NCBI GenBank assembly: GCA_903873355.1
Contig: CAIQOG010000605.1
Location: 1 to 14,638 of the forward strand
Direction of reading: 5' to 3'
Origin: an uncultured Bacteroidales bacterium
GTDB lineage: Bacteria > Bacteroidota > Bacteroidia > Bacteroidales > Paludibacteraceae
Length of the DNA: 14,638 nt
Each line of letters begins with the position of its first letter. Within the stretch, counting starts at the first letter, position 1. The position numbers were made by a program, and so were the translations under genes. The notes under the pieces were generated by a model. It saw only the letters and a program-made list of their open reading frames with translations, was not told where the DNA came from and searched no databases. Below, one piece after another: positions 8,649 to 14,638 of this stretch.

Positions 8649-10310
8649 TTACCTATTTGACAATAATTCTTCTGCATTTTTCAGAGCCGCTTCGGTTATA
8701 TTCTTACCACTTAGCATTTGTGCAAGCTCAGAGATTCTGTCGGCTTGGTTTAATCTTACAATGTGAGTCTCACTCATCAACCCACTATCGTCCTTATAAA
8801 CGCGGTAATGCTGTTTTCCTTTTGCAGCTATCTGTGGAAGATGAGTAATGGTAATCACCTGCATATCCTTTCCGAGATTAGTCATGATTTCAGCCATGCG
8901 ATGCGCAATTTCGCCTGAAACTCCGGTATCAATTTCATCAAAAATTATAGTTGGCAAATCGGCTTTATGAGCTATCAGTGATTTTATAGCCAACATTAAA
9001 CGAGAGACTTCCCCACCCGATGCAATCTGAGAAACAGGTTGAAGCGGTCTGTTTTTGTTTGCCGAAAATAAGAACTGAATTTCATCCTTTCCGGTTTCCG
9101 AAAAATCAGCAAGCTCAGCAATCTTAATCTCAAACTGAATATTTGGCATTCCTAATTGAGTAAGTTGCTCCACCATATACGTTTCAATCGGTTTACATGC
9201 TTTATTCCGACTTCCCGTAAGTTGTGCCGATGAAATATACACTTCTTCAAAAGCCCTTTCAATGGCCTTTTGCAGCTTTTCAACTTCTTCGTCAAACGAT
9301 TCAATTTTTTCAAGCTGAATATGGAACTCTTCCTGCTTTTGGAGTAATTCGGATACAGTATTAACCTTAAATTTCTTCTGCAGACTGAAAATCTCAGCTA
9401 ACCGACTTTCCACAACTGCCAGTCGATCAGGATTAAATTCAACATGCTCTTCAAATGTACCAATTTCTGCAGAAATATCTTTTAATTCAATCAGTGCTGA
9501 TTGAAGTCGCTCGTACCAGATTTCACCAGTTGGAATAAAACTTTTGATTCGTGAAAGGGCTGATATACTTTCCTTTAGCAATGGAATCGACCTATTTTCT
9601 TCTTCCAATAATAGCGAAACTTTCAGCAATTCCAGTTTAATTTCTTCTGAATGACTTAAAGTTTCCAACTCCATTTCAAGCTCTTCCTGTTCATTTTCAG
9701 CAAGTTGAGCATCGGTCAGTTGTTTGTATTGGAACTGAATATAATCCAAATCGGCAGCTTGTTTTTCAACCATTTTTTGCAACTGACGAAGTTCATTTCG
9801 CAAGCTGTGCCATAGTTGATATTTTTGTTTATAAGTAGATAGAATCCCAGCATTCTGAGCCATCATGTCAACCACATCCAACTGATAATTGGCATTTGAG
9901 AGTAACAGGTTTTCGTGCTGTGAGTGTATATCAATAAGTTGACTGCTCAAATCACGTATCACATTCAATCCAACCGGAGTATCGTTTATAAAAGCACGTG
10001 ATTTCCCCGAGTTAGTGAGTTCTCGACGAATAACACATGAATTTCCTTCATTATCAAGGTCATTTTCTTCAAAAAAAAGATTCAAATGAGTATAAGCCGA
10101 AATATCAAATTCTGCTTCAATCACGCATTTGTCAGCATCAATTTTAATGGCTTTTGAATCGGCACGTTGACCAAGTATTAGTGATAAAGCACCCAAAATT
10201 ATTGATTTCCCCGCACCTGTTTCGCCTGTAATAACAGAAAAACCTGATTCAAAGTCAATATTCAACTCAGTAATCAGGGCATAATTCGAAATATAAAGGG
10301 ATTTGAGCAT
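8649..10310 (-). CDS. recN: DNA repair protein RecN (SMC-like ATPase)
   Basis: RecN is an SMC-like ATPase that acts early in recombinational repair of DNA double-strand breaks. The 553-residue length is standard. The N-terminus MLKSLYISNYALI leads to Walker A GETGAGKS at 29-36. A long charged middle region, about 155-375, rich in Glu, Leu and Lys, is the expected coiled coil. The C-terminal ATPase half carries the ABC signature SGGEVSR from Ser431 and Walker B IIFDEID with Asp458-Glu459, followed by TGVSGEIA and ITHLPQIAA. The ATG at 10310 fits the family N-terminus exactly. It follows the porD gene on the same strand after 145 bases filled mostly with repeats. I see no TAnnTTTG promoter element there, so it is probably read through from coaBC-porD. 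No LexA-like operator was recognised. Confidence 0.97.
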   Translation of the reverse strand: MLKSLYISNYALITELNIDFESGFSVITGETGAGKSIILGALSLILGQRADSKAIKIDADKCVIEAEFDISAYTHLNLFFEENDLDNEGNSCVIRRELTNSGKSRAFINDTPVGLNVIRDLSSQLIDIHSQHENLLLSNANYQLDVVDMMAQNAGILSTYKQKYQLWHSLRNELRQLQKMVEKQAADLDYIQFQYKQLTDAQLAENEQEELEMELETLSHSEEIKLELLKVSLLLEEENRSIPLLKESISALSRIKSFIPTGEIWYERLQSALIELKDISAEIGTFEEHVEFNPDRLAVVESRLAEIFSLQKKFKVNTVSELLQKQEEFHIQLEKIESFDEEVEKLQKAIERAFEEVYISSAQLTGSRNKACKPIETYMVEQLTQLGMPNIQFEIKIAELADFSETGKDEIQFLFSANKNRPLQPVSQIASGGEVSRLMLAIKSLIAHKADLPTIIFDEIDTGVSGEIAHRMAEIMTNLGKDMQVITITHLPQIAAKGKQHYRVYKDDSGLMSETHIVRLNQADRISELAQMLSGKNITEAALKNAEELLSNR

Positions 10311-10340
10311 AGGGATTTAAATGGCTTAGATTGAGTGCGA

Positions 10341-10380
10341 TTGGTTAAACAGTTGACTGGTTGATTGGTTGAATGGTTGG
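10341..10380. repeat. TTGGTTGA-type short repeat array
   Basis: The plus strand shows back-to-back variants of a 7-9 base word built on GGTTGA/GGTTAA/GTTGAC: TTGGTTAAAC, AGTTGACTGG, TTGATTGGTT and GAATGGTTGG. The spacing is irregular, so it is not a perfect tandem array. It fills the half of the recN-porD spacer nearest to recN, starting 30 bases upstream of the recN start. It may belong to the same general class as the repeat in the gltB-gltD spacer. Confidence 0.55.
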
Positions 10381-10391
10381 CAGATTAAATA

Positions 10392-10453
10392 AAACTTTGA
10401 ACTTTAAAAACCTTGAACTTTATGAACTTTGAACTTTATAAACTTTATAAACT
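10392..10453. repeat. AACTTT repeat array next to the porD stop codon
   Basis: Six exact copies of AACTTT start at 10393, 10400, 10416, 10425, 10432 and 10441; four are preceded by G (GAACTTT). The spacing alternates between 7, 9 and 16 bases. Separators are TATA, TAT or AAAACC. The array ends within three bases of the porD stop codon (10456-10458), so in the transcript it lies directly after the stop as repeated AAAGTTC. It does not form a hairpin with itself, and no coding role is likely. Confidence 0.7.
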
Positions 10454-10455
10454 AT

Positions 10456-11352
10456 CTATTGTTTAAGCATTTGTTCGTATCTTGAAGTCTGTGTAGGATT
10501 TATATCCGATAAAATCTGAATTGCTTCAGTCTTTTCGGCGGTAGTAGCTTTTGAAAATATATTAATTAACTCATCGTTTTTTGCATCCAAAAACGAAGAA
10601 ATTACAATCGCTGAAGGTCTGGCCCTATTTGCTTCGCGAAGTAAGGGTAAACCTACGGCAATTCGTCCACGTCCATTTGTGGCATTGATTGTCATTTCAT
10701 CCAGCCCTAACCGGTGGTATTCATAAAAATAATTCCGATATTTTTTAAAAGCTTCGTCCAGCAAATTATTAATCAGCGCATAACGATTTTTCGTGCTTTC
10801 AAACGCCTTCCAGCCGTTACCTAAATCAGCACCCTGAGCCGCATTTACTATGCTTTCGGCAGCCTGAAACATGCCCGTTCCTCCTAATCGGGAATAAGAA
10901 TCCAAATCGTAACCGATAATTATATAAACATAATATGCCAATACAGCAGTAAGATTGCTGGTTATTGTGTTTGCATTGATTTCAAGCTGATCAAACTCCT
11001 TGTAATTAAACGTAAAATCATTGTCTTTATAATTGAACAGTGGACTATTGTATGTTGAATTGTATATCGGACGACGTGACTGAACCTGAATTTCGCAAGT
11101 AAACACATCTCCATCTACTTTCTTCACGATAATGCTCATAGTGCATTCAATCCGTTCACTGTTTGCAAAGTTAAGTTCAGTCCATTTACGATTATTAACA
11201 AGCTCACTTATAGACTTTTGCAGTGTATTAAAAACAGATTTATTGCTACCCTGAACCTGATCTGAATTAATATTTAATGTGCAGTTCAGTTCCTGTGCCT
11301 GACCAGAAATTAATGTAAATATAAATAATATTACAAGAGCTATATGTTTCAT
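10456..11352 (-). CDS. porD: DUF4835 family secreted protein (PorD-like)
   Basis: This 298-residue protein has a cleavable signal peptide: a basic MKH start, the hydrophobic stretch ALVILFIFTLIS and a likely cut in GQA|QELN near residue 19, so it should be exported to the periplasm or beyond. No catalytic motif is visible. The mature part has SVFNTLQKSISELVNNRKW, then a YYVYIIIGYDLDSYS segment, and ends in a region resembling SAIVISSFLDAKNDELINIF. I recognise the DUF4835 family from this pattern, length and position between coaBC and recN, a neighbourhood common in Bacteroidota. From memory, some databases name the family type IX secretion protein PorD; the role is not shown by the sequence. 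It starts 2 bases after the coaBC stop and is surely co-transcribed. The family call is fairly secure, the function weak. Confidence 0.78.
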   Translation of the reverse strand: MKHIALVILFIFTLISGQAQELNCTLNINSDQVQGSNKSVFNTLQKSISELVNNRKWTELNFANSERIECTMSIIVKKVDGDVFTCEIQVQSRRPIYNSTYNSPLFNYKDNDFTFNYKEFDQLEINANTITSNLTAVLAYYVYIIIGYDLDSYSRLGGTGMFQAAESIVNAAQGADLGNGWKAFESTKNRYALINNLLDEAFKKYRNYFYEYHRLGLDEMTINATNGRGRIAVGLPLLREANRARPSAIVISSFLDAKNDELINIFSKATTAEKTEAIQILSDINPTQTSRYEQMLKQ

Positions 11353-11354
11353 TA

Positions 11355-12557
11355 TTAAGAATTTATCAAGCTAATTACTTCAGTAACGATATCTTCAGCC
11401 ACTTCTTTTTTACTTTTCAATCCAAATTCCTTTTTCTCTCCCGATTTATAAATAATACTAATTTTGTTAGTATCGTAACCAAATCCGGCCTGATCATCCT
11501 GCAAGGAATTCAAAACAATAAAGTCAAGATTTTTTCTTTCAAGCTTAGAAAGTGCGTTTGCTTCTTCATTATTTGTTTCAAGTGCAAACCCAACTAAAAA
11601 CTGGTTATCCATTTTCATTTCACCCAGTGCAGCAGCTATATCCTTAGTTGGCTTCATTTCCAGCGAAAGATTATCTTTTTCCCGTTTCAATTTCTGCTCC
11701 GCAGTGTCAGTTGGAGTAAAATCGGCTACTGCCGCGCAGAGTATCGCACCATCAACCGAATAAAAACGACTTGTAGCAACTTCGTACATTTCTTCTGCCG
11801 ACTCCACATCAATTCTTTCAATATTTTCATGGTTAGTTTTAAGTTGTACAGGACCAGAAATCAGACACACATCAGCACCTTTAGAAGCTAAGACTTCTGC
11901 AATGGCAAATCCCATCTTCCCAGTTGAATAGTTTCCAACAAAACGTACGGGATCTATCTTTTCGTATGTAGGACCGGCAGTTATCAGTATATTTTTTCCT
12001 TTTAGTGGTTTTTCATTAAAAAAATCTTCGAGAAAAGCCACAATTTTTTCAGGCTCTTCCATCCTGCCCTTTCCTTCCAAACCACTTGCCAGTTCGCCTG
12101 TTCCGGGTTCAATTATCAGGTTACCAACTGATTTCAGAATTTCAATATTTTTTTGTGTTGCCGGATGTGCAAACATGTCCAAATCCATTGCCGGAGCTAC
12201 AAAAACCGGACATTTTGCTGATAAATATGTAGTAAGTAACAGGTTGTCAGCCACGCCTGTTGCCATTTTGGCCATTGTATTAGCTGTAGCCGGAGCAATA
12301 AGGTAAGCATCGGCCCATAAACCCAAATTAACATGACTGTTCCAGTTGCCATTGGTTGGATCAAAAAAGTCGACTAAAATAGGATTTTTAGCAAGAGTAG
12401 CCAAAGTCAGTGGAGTAATAAACTCTTTTGCCAGTTCTGTCATAATAACCTTAACTTCAGCACCTTCCTTTACAAGTAATCGTATTATTTGAGCTGATTT
12501 ATAAGCAGCAATACTACCTGTAACACCTAAAATTAATTTCTTTCCCTTTAATGACAT
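11355..12557 (-). CDS. coaBC: Bifunctional phosphopantothenoylcysteine decarboxylase / phosphopantothenate-cysteine ligase
   Basis: CoaBC carries out two consecutive steps of coenzyme A synthesis: CoaB joins cysteine to 4'-phosphopantothenate, and the FMN-dependent CoaC domain decarboxylates the product. The 400-residue length and domain order fit the family. In the CoaC half (about 1-180) are GVTGSIAAYK at 11-20, His75 in SHVNL, PATANT at 89-94 and PAMDLDM at 122-128. The CoaB half (about 187-400) has LITAGPTYEKIDPVRFVGNY then STGKMG, CAAVADF at 274-280 and Lys289, matching E. coli Lys289. Two positions differ from E. coli Dfp catalytic residues: Asp125 in place of Asn125 and Ser158 in place of Cys158. 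The gene has its own promoter element 72 bases upstream, after the rpoZ terminator, and is followed by porD after 2 bases. Confidence 0.96.
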   Translation of the reverse strand: MSLKGKKLILGVTGSIAAYKSAQIIRLLVKEGAEVKVIMTELAKEFITPLTLATLAKNPILVDFFDPTNGNWNSHVNLGLWADAYLIAPATANTMAKMATGVADNLLLTTYLSAKCPVFVAPAMDLDMFAHPATQKNIEILKSVGNLIIEPGTGELASGLEGKGRMEEPEKIVAFLEDFFNEKPLKGKNILITAGPTYEKIDPVRFVGNYSTGKMGFAIAEVLASKGADVCLISGPVQLKTNHENIERIDVESAEEMYEVATSRFYSVDGAILCAAVADFTPTDTAEQKLKREKDNLSLEMKPTKDIAAALGEMKMDNQFLVGFALETNNEEANALSKLERKNLDFIVLNSLQDDQAGFGYDTNKISIIYKSGEKKEFGLKSKKEVAEDIVTEVISLINS

Positions 12558-12628
12558 ATCTTTCAGTTTTTGACAATAAATTCCAGTAGAAAAGTATTTA
12601 TGCTGATATTTAAAGTCTTATTTGATTT

Positions 12629-12637
12629 GCAAAAATA
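12629..12637 (-). promoter_or_regulatory. Bacteroidota-type -7 promoter element for coaBC
   Basis: Read on the minus strand the bases are TATTTTTGC, an exact match to TAnnTTTGC, the -7 element of the primary sigma factor in Bacteroidota. It lies 72-80 bases upstream of the coaBC ATG and just after the rpoZ terminator, where a promoter is needed. A matching -33 TTG at the usual 19-21 base spacing is not evident; the nearest TTTG lies about 27 bases upstream. Chance matches are possible in AT-rich DNA. Confidence 0.6.
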
Positions 12638-12665
12638 CAAAAAATGAATTGAACTGAGCATAAAC

Positions 12666-12716
12666 AAAAAAGATAAAAGAATAAAGCGTTAGGATTAACA
12701 CGATATTCTTTTATCT
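12666..12716 (-). terminator. Rho-independent terminator after rpoZ
   Basis: AGATAAAAGAATA (12671-12683) and TATTCTTTTATCT (12704-12716) form a perfect 13-bp stem with a 20-base loop. On the minus strand the 3' arm runs straight into five T (12670 to 12666) and then GTTTA. The stem is AT-rich but long. It lies 28 bases past the rpoZ stop and ends the bamD-rpoZ transcript before coaBC. Confidence 0.8.
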
Positions 12717-12743
12717 GAATAAGCTATTTATCTGATATACTGA

Positions 12744-13073
12744 TTATTTCAGTTTATCTTTAATTGGGTTTTTGTAGTACACTTTGTCTTCAAGAAACTC
12801 TTGTGTCGCAATGAGTGTGGCTTTTGGAAGTTTCTCATAATAGCGGGAAATCTCAATTTGTTCCCTGTTTTCAAATACTTCTTCAATATTTTCATTGAAT
12901 GAAGCAAACTCCTGCAATTTTTTATCTAGTTCAGATTTAATTTCTACACTAATTTGATTCGAACGTTTACCGATAATTTTCACAGTTTCGTACACATTTC
13001 CAACATTTGCGCTTATTGAATTCATGTCACGCGAAATGGTGTTGAGAGGAGCATTTACTTTTTTGTAGTCCAT
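12744..13073 (-). CDS. rpoZ: DNA-directed RNA polymerase omega subunit (Bacteroidota type)
   Basis: The omega subunit helps the beta' subunit fold and stay in the RNA polymerase core. This 109-residue protein has the Bacteroidota form of the RpoZ/Rpb6 family: the N-terminal half contains NVYETVKIIGKRSNQI (about 27-42), which matches the conserved omega helix segment, where the usual motif is kRAnqI. The C-terminal half, charged then ending YEKLPKATLIATQEFLEDKV, is longer than in E. coli omega (91 residues) and is usual in this phylum. Such proteins are often annotated as hypothetical. It begins 11 bases after the bamD stop, so the two are one transcript, and a strong terminator follows. I see no membrane or signal sequence. 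The assignment rests on the motif and on the bamD-rpoZ-coaBC gene order. Confidence 0.85.
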   Translation of the reverse strand: MDYKKVNAPLNTISRDMNSISANVGNVYETVKIIGKRSNQISVEIKSELDKKLQEFASFNENIEEVFENREQIEISRYYEKLPKATLIATQEFLEDKVYYKNPIKDKLK

Positions 13074-13084
13074 ATACTTATTAT

Positions 13085-13888
13085 TTAATCTTTCACTATT
13101 TTTTTTGATTCATTGAAAATCCGGTCAGCCTGTTTCCTGAATTTTCCGGCAGGATACTCGTTGATATAGTTGTAATACTCATCAATGGTATTGCGATATC
13201 GTTCAATTTTCTTTTCTTCAACACTCTGTACTGCTTGTTCGTATTTCGAATCCAGAATAAGCATTATCAACTCTTCGTGGTACGAAGTTGTTGGATATTT
13301 TTTTATAGCATTTTGTGCCGAAATTACTGCCGATTCATAATTATTTCCAAGGTAATTTCCAAGGTTATAATATAATTTCGCGTTCAGATATGCCTTGTAT
13401 GCCAGTTTATTAGTTAACTCTTCAAGTAGTTTGTTTGCTTCAGGCACACGGTCGCTTTCGGGATATACGTCTACAAATTCCTGTAAAGCTGCAATAGCAC
13501 TATAAGTTGGTGTTTGATCCAAACGTGCATCCGGCGAGTCAAGATAATAACAATAACCTATCATATATTTAGACTCAACCACGTATTTCCCTTTTGGATA
13601 AGTCTTTACATAGGTTTTGTAATATTCACTTGCCGAATAATAATCCTTCTGACCGATATATGATTTTGCCAGATAATTTAATACAGTCTCCGAACGGTCT
13701 GTTCCCTTGTAATACGTTGCCACTGCATCGAACAAGCTTGAAGCCCTCATAAAATCTCCTTTATCGAAATACTCAACTGCTTTGTTGTATTTTAATTCAG
13801 CATCATCAGATTTGAGCAAATTTTGATATTCACTACACGAAACCAACGCCAAAACAACTATTAAAAGGAGAAATCTGTTTGTCTTCAT
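13085..13888 (-). CDS. bamD: Outer membrane assembly lipoprotein BamD
   Basis: BamD is a periplasm-facing lipoprotein of the BAM complex, which inserts beta-barrel proteins into the outer membrane with BamA. The 267-residue protein begins with a lipoprotein signal, MKTNRFLLLIVVLALVSCSE, with lipid-bearing Cys18 in the lipobox LVSC; the following Ser is not an inner-membrane retention residue. The mature part consists of TPR-like helical repeats: AVEYFDKGDFMRASSLFDAV at about 37-56, then NYLAKSYIGQKDYYSASEYY, then SAIAALQEFVDVYPESDRV and a final helix pair with YYNYINEYPAGKFRKQADRI. This pattern is typical of the BamD/YfiO family. A -7 promoter element lies just upstream and rpoZ follows after 11 bases. 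Lipoproteins with TPRs exist in other roles, but the length, order of repeats and neighbourhood favour BamD. Confidence 0.92.
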   Translation of the reverse strand: MKTNRFLLLIVVLALVSCSEYQNLLKSDDAELKYNKAVEYFDKGDFMRASSLFDAVATYYKGTDRSETVLNYLAKSYIGQKDYYSASEYYKTYVKTYPKGKYVVESKYMIGYCYYLDSPDARLDQTPTYSAIAALQEFVDVYPESDRVPEANKLLEELTNKLAYKAYLNAKLYYNLGNYLGNNYESAVISAQNAIKKYPTTSYHEELIMLILDSKYEQAVQSVEEKKIERYRNTIDEYYNYINEYPAGKFRKQADRIFNESKKIVKD

Positions 13889-13903
13889 AAAGAAAATTAG
13901 CGT

Positions 13904-13912
13904 GCAAAATTA
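13904..13912 (-). promoter_or_regulatory. Bacteroidota-type -7 promoter element for bamD
   Basis: On the minus strand the bases are TAATTTTGC, an exact match to TAnnTTTGC. It lies 15-23 bases upstream of the bamD ATG, implying a very short leader of roughly 10 bases. The expected -33 region is T-rich (TTTTTTT) but has no clear TTG. It is the best promoter candidate for bamD-rpoZ. Confidence 0.6.
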
Positions 13913-13923
13913 GTTATTTAATC

Positions 13924-13974
13924 AGTAATAAAAAAATGTATTGAATTCTTTTAACAAAACAATGTTTTATTACT
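13924..13974 (-). other. AT-rich dyad between apbE and bamD (possible weak terminator)
   Basis: AGTAATAAAA (13924-13933) and TTTTATTACT (13965-13974) form a 10-bp inverted repeat; ATTG/CAAT inside (13940-13943 and 13960-13963) can extend it with an asymmetric bulge. It begins 14 bases past the apbE stop, where a terminator would be expected. However, on the minus strand the 3' arm is followed by GATTAAAT, with no proper T-run. The 3' arm also falls close to the -33 region of the bamD promoter candidate, so it could equally be an operator or chance AT-rich pairing. Confidence 0.3.
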
Positions 13975-13987
13975 CATTTATTGAATG

Positions 13988-14638
13988 TTACTTGTTTATA
14001 AATTTTTTAAATCCTTCTGTATAAATTACTTTATGTTTACCGTCTTTGTCGGCATAAATCATATAACACTCCACACCGGGTAATTTTTTACATACCTTTA
14101 GTGCGCTATCAACCCCAAGTACCATAAATGGTGTGTCATACGCATCGGCAATAATTGCTTTAGGTGCTATAATTGTAACGCTAAGCAACTTATTATCAAC
14201 CGGATATCCGGTATGAGGATTAATGATATGCGAATACTTTTTTCCTCCTTTTGTAAAAAACTTTCGATAATCTCCTGCAGTTGTTACCGCGCAGTCAGTG
14301 ATAGAAATAGTAATCTGTGTTTGACTGTTTACGCTGGTTGAATCATCAATCGGTTTATCAATCCCAATCTGCCATTTCAGACCCTTTGGATTCAAACCTT
14401 TACAAGCAATTTCACCTCCGATTTCAATCATATAGTTTTTACATTTATAATCTTCCAGCAATTGGGCAATGAGGTCAGCAGAATAACCCTGAGCAATTGA
14501 ATTACAATCAATTATCATTCTTGGATCTGCTTTAATCAGCCTATGATTTTCAATTTTCACTTTTTTATAGCCTATATAAGGCAAAAAATCAGCAACATTT
14601 GGTATTTTGCTGTGGTCGCTGTTACCAAAAGCAAATCC
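13988..14638 (-). CDS. apbE: FAD:protein FMN transferase ApbE, C-terminal part (5' end outside window)
   Basis: ApbE proteins use FAD to attach FMN covalently to threonine residues of target proteins such as Na+-translocating NADH dehydrogenase subunits, usually outside the cytoplasmic membrane. The frame is open to the window edge, giving 216 of about 330-350 expected residues; the N-terminus with any signal peptide is missing. Conserved blocks are PYIGYKKVKI, DPRMIIDCNSIAQGYSADLI, YMIEIGGEIACKG, TTAGDYRKFF, then HIINPHTGYPVDN and ADAYDTPFMVLG. The Asp and Thr of ADAxxT are the expected magnesium ligands. The TTG at 14584 is internal, since GFAFGN and further family-like sequence lie in frame upstream. 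Its flavinylation target is not in the window. It is encoded upstream of bamD on the same strand, 99 bases away, probably as a separate unit. Confidence 0.92.
   Translation of the reverse strand, partial: GFAFGNSDHSKIPNVADFLPYIGYKKVKIENHRLIKADPRMIIDCNSIAQGYSADLIAQLLEDYKCKNYMIEIGGEIACKGLNPKGLKWQIGIDKPIDDSTSVNSQTQITISITDCAVTTAGDYRKFFTKGGKKYSHIINPHTGYPVDNKLLSVTIIAPKAIIADAYDTPFMVLGVDSALKVCKKLPGVECYMIYADKDGKHKVIYTEGFKKFINK

Noticed and set aside
12558..12743. A missed small gene between rpoZ and coaBC
   Set aside because: No frame of useful length is open there, and the space is explained by a terminator, a promoter element and a leader.
13988..14584. A complete 198-residue ApbE starting at TTG 14584
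   Set aside because: In-frame family-like sequence continues to the window edge and a typical ApbE is much longer. The gene is cut by the window.
1..14638. A new defence, secretion or mobile system
   Set aside because: Every coding region matches a known core family in a plausible neighbourhood. There is no transposase, integrase, toxin, nuclease cassette or unexplained gene block.

Overview
The window looks like chromosomal core DNA from a Bacteroidota bacterium, most likely of the order Bacteroidales. The evidence is a type III glutamine synthetase, a Bacteroidota-type omega subunit, a DUF4835 protein, a BamD lipoprotein with an SC lipobox, two promoter elements matching the Bacteroidota -7 consensus TAnnTTTG, and no recognisable Shine-Dalgarno sequences. 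The DNA is moderately AT-rich, and I see no break in composition that would suggest recent transfer of a gene block.

Plus strand, 1 to about 8640: an ammonia-assimilation cluster. It begins with the 3' end of a type III glutamine synthetase gene (glnN), closed by a strong terminator. Then come gltB and gltD, the two subunits of NADPH-dependent glutamate synthase, and asnB, glutamine-hydrolysing asparagine synthetase. Together these enzymes fix ammonia into glutamine, pass the amide nitrogen to 2-oxoglutarate to make glutamate, and use glutamine to make asparagine. The gltB-gltD and gltD-asnB spacers carry repetitive sequence. The second holds an inverted pair of C/G-rich arms that reaches almost to the asnB start and creates a false upstream start codon.

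Minus strand, 14638 down to 8649: a housekeeping block, convergent with the first. In transcription order it holds the 3' part of apbE (flavinyltransferase), bamD (outer-membrane protein assembly lipoprotein), rpoZ (RNA polymerase omega), coaBC (coenzyme A biosynthesis), a DUF4835 secreted protein (called PorD in some annotations) and recN (DNA repair). A clear terminator after rpoZ and a promoter element before coaBC split it into a bamD-rpoZ unit and a coaBC-porD-(recN) unit. The porD-recN spacer is filled by two short-motif repeat arrays. A hairpin between asnB and recN serves the convergent ends.

No stretch longer than 300 bases lacks a gene; the longest spacer is 186 bases. I found no tRNA, rRNA, CRISPR array, transposase, prophage or defence gene. 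I see no sign of a new multi-gene system. The points worth a second look are the intergenic repeats, the asnB start, two CoaBC active-site substitutions and the split of the bamD-to-recN block.
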